Source of the DNA: Pseudorasbora parva
Taxonomy: Eukaryota; Chordata; Actinopteri; Cypriniformes; Gobionidae
Length of the DNA stretch: 64,000 nucleotides
Reading direction: 5' to 3'
Assembly (NCBI RefSeq): GCF_024679245.1
Contig: NC_090183.1
Location: 20,751,207 to 20,815,206, forward strand
In this document: piece by piece, positions 62,021 through 64,000 of the stretch
How the letters are laid out: each line of letters starts with the position of its first letter
Position numbering within the stretch: position 1 is the stretch's first letter
Translations under genes and position numbers: made by a program
The notes under the pieces: model-generated
What the model saw: the letters and a program-made list of their open reading frames with translations, nothing else
What the model was told of the DNA's origin: nothing
Databases searched by the model: none

Positions 62021-62245
62021 CACATGCAAGAAGTGCTGTGTGTAGTAGTAGAATAAACGCAAGTAGTGCGTTCGAATGCAAGAAGTGCATTCAACACATG
62101 CAAGAAGTGCTGTGTGTAGTTGTAGAATAAACGCAAGAAGTGCGTTCGAATGCAAGAAGTGCATTCAACACATGCAAGAAGTGCTGTGTGTAGTTGTAGA
62201 ATAAACGCAAGAAGTGCGTTTGAATGCAAGAAGTGCTTTGTGCTC
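62021..62245. repeat. 74-bp tandem repeat, three copies
   Basis: Copies start at 62021, 62095 and 62169. Each has several GCAAGAAGTGC or similar 10-mers, so the unit itself is built from a short word. AAGAAGTGC recurs at 62395. Confidence 0.9.
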
Positions 62246-62260
62246 ATCTGCAGGAGAAGC

Positions 62261-62261
<1 letters not shown>

Positions 62262-62341
<80 letters not shown>

Positions 62342-62348
62342 TGTGTGT
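62262..62348. repeat. GT microsatellite
   Basis: About 43 GT units with one interruption near the right end. Confidence 0.98.
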
Positions 62349-62900
62349 AAGGGTGCACTTGTCTGGGAAGCGATCCAAGTTTGACTGAGTCAGACAAGAA
62401 GTGCCTAGGCTGTCAGGATAGGGATAGTGTTGTAAAAAGTGAAGTGAGTCCAAGGGAGGAGACAAAATAAAAAGTGTATATTGTCTGTATATAATGTGTA
62501 AGATAATAGAAAAATTAACAGAAGTGTCTAATCATACTTAAATTACTTTGTACATAAGCTAAGTTTTTTTTGTGGGAATACATGACTAGACAAGTTTGTG
62601 TGCCGTGGAAAAGAGTTGTCCCAATCACAGCAGAGGAGCAGGGGTTAGGGTTGGAGGGGACTGTGTGGAATAAGATATTTGTTTTCCCCAGTGGGAGTGT
62701 GCTGCTGTGCAAGGCTGTTGGGAAGGTATAAAGAAAAGAAAATTGAACAGCTGCTGTTGTCAGACCAAGCTATATTGTCAGTATTTGCAACTGTTAGGAT
62801 AAATTAATATCTAACTGAAGGACAAACAATTATATTGGCTTTTAGCGTCCCACACTGAAGAACTTAAGTGAACAGAGAAACGGGAGAAATTAGTCTAACT

Positions 62901-64000
62901 CCCACAAGATTGTGGCATGAGCGTTGGCAGTATACTACTGCTTGGTATGCCTTGAACTAAAACAGATTAATTATTGTAAATGAATAATAAAACTTAGACT
63001 GGAAAACTAAAAGAAATACATTTTGTAAGAGCTGCTTTAAGAACCAAAATATTCCCAGAAATTGAAAACATAATTGCAAACTCTTTTGGAGTAACAGGAA
63101 TTCCTTGTTTTACCAAGAACTCAGAATACTTACAGATTGAACCAATTTTGATTAAAAAGTTGAGATACCAAAATAATACATTTTTTAAAACCAACTATGA
63201 AAGAAAAGAGATGTAAGTTTATACAGTAGGTCCTTATTCCAAATTATAGGCCTATATGAGCGAGGTGTAAAATTCTGTTTAAAAATGAGGCACCATACTA
63301 ATAACATTTGCCTATAGAAAATGGATAATTTGATAGGGATTTTCATTATGTTATAATTACAGGTTAATAATCATTTTAAACCACCTATTTTGGAGAAAAT
63401 AACCATGGGCGTCAGTTTGGTTTGAAATGTGCTGGGGACAGAGACGCAGGTCTTTCGCACAGGTCATGTTTTGAATGACGATGTCCTGTAGCTTAGCCTA
63501 ATGCAAATTTTAAAAAAAATGTATACAAAAATCCATATCTTTTCATTTAGTTGTAAAATTAGTGTATAGTAGCCTAATGATATATAAAAAAGAAAACTAA
63601 AACCAGTACAACATAGGCTAAATGTTATTTTAGTTCACTTTCACTTAACAATCCTTCAAATGTAAAGGTACTCAGATAGATCAAGAATTAAACAATATTT
63701 TAGTTGGCTAGCTATAGCCTAACTATAAATCCAAAACTAAATAATTTAATGAGGAATTGAAAGTAACAGCGTTATGCTCACGTAGCCTAACTCTTTCTAG
63801 TCCAAATGTTTTCATATTCGCCATAGCTATTTGAATGCTAAACCATTATTTATATAGGCTCTTCACTCGCATTCCAATTGGCCTATTGATTTTTTTTTTT
63901 AAATCATCCTTTTCACATGTGCAAAAATATTCTTGAGAATACCTGCAGACCTGCACCCCTAGCGGGACTCGCGTAACCCAACGGATAGAGTGGCCACAGG
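62901..64000. other. No gene recognised
   Basis: A 72-codon stop-free stretch on the + strand (62998-63216, no start codon) reads KIFPEIENIIANSFGVTGIP in part; nothing known was recognised. GGGCGTCAGTTTGG at 63408 resembles a repeat terminus. The last 35 bases (AACCCAACGGATAGAGTGG) look like a tRNA D-arm, but the window ends there. Confidence 0.4.

Larger units (their letters stand above)
61743..62900 (+). mobile_element. Leader and 5' internal region of an LTR element (ERV-like)
   Basis: After the primer site comes a G-rich segment and a good splice donor (AAG|GTAAGC near 61838). A 74-bp tandem array and a GT run follow. At 62582-62731 a 50-codon frame starts MTRQVCVPWKRVVPITAEEQ and ends at TAA. 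It could be the beginning of a gag-like gene but is not recognised. No protease, RT or env is seen before the window ends. The right limit is arbitrary. Confidence 0.4.

Noticed and set aside
62017..62397. Open frames over the 74-bp array and GT run
   Set aside because: Repetitive translation of tandem repeats and a microsatellite, with no start context or homology.
63966..64000. tRNA gene at the right edge
   Set aside because: Only a D-arm-like stretch is visible before the window ends, and no B box can be checked.

Overview
The window is vertebrate DNA from a teleost, probably a cyprinid. I infer this from two coding exons that read as the C-terminus of SEC14L1, from intron/exon structure with canonical splice sites, and from repeat families typical of fish: L2-type LINEs with the TTGGATAAAAGCG tail, Tc1-like, hAT-like and TTAA-flanked DNA transposons, and long AAT, TG, CT and GA microsatellites. 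The species is not resolved. No bacterial-type genes, operons, rRNA or CRISPR arrays are seen.

The only recognisable host gene is sec14l1 on the + strand. One exon lies at 26664-26842 and the last coding exon at 58316-58419, followed by a probable 3' UTR to about 61.05 kb. The intron between them (31,473 bp) and the sequence left of the first exon, presumably a further intron, consist largely of mobile elements. No earlier sec14l1 exon was recognised in 1-26663.

Layout: 1-12560 is a tandem array of about 1.65-kb units, each with a minus-strand tRNA-like module and TTCG-loop hairpins at its AAT-rich end. 13172-17478 holds a MITE, a decayed hAT element with an 8-bp target-site duplication (TSD), and a TTAA-flanked element. 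18590-22757 is a LINE with an L1-type ORF1 C-terminal domain followed by an open EN-RT frame of jockey-superfamily type. 22758-26200 is probable repeat sequence with few coding signs. Next come sec14l1 exon 1 and, 12 bp past its splice donor, an antisense Ty1/copia element (26855-31528). 31543-37477 carries an antisense L2 LINE split by a hAT element. 39207-41896 has a 325-bp direct duplication and another hAT. 41985-47175 is a palindromic TTAA element split by a sense L2 LINE, abutting a second TTAA element. 48856-53702 is a CACTG...CAGTG-ended element with a 953-bp tandem duplication. 55742-57363 is a near-intact Tc1-like transposon. Beyond the sec14l1 3' UTR, 61151-61742 looks like a retroviral LTR with a tRNA-Arg-like primer site and a repeat-rich leader.

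The elements share no pathway; their relationships are nesting and insertion history within one inflated gene. The most unusual items are the hairpin-bearing satellite, the L1-type ORF1 beside a jockey-type RT, the copia insertion at a splice donor, and the duplicated exon-like blocks in the CACTG element.
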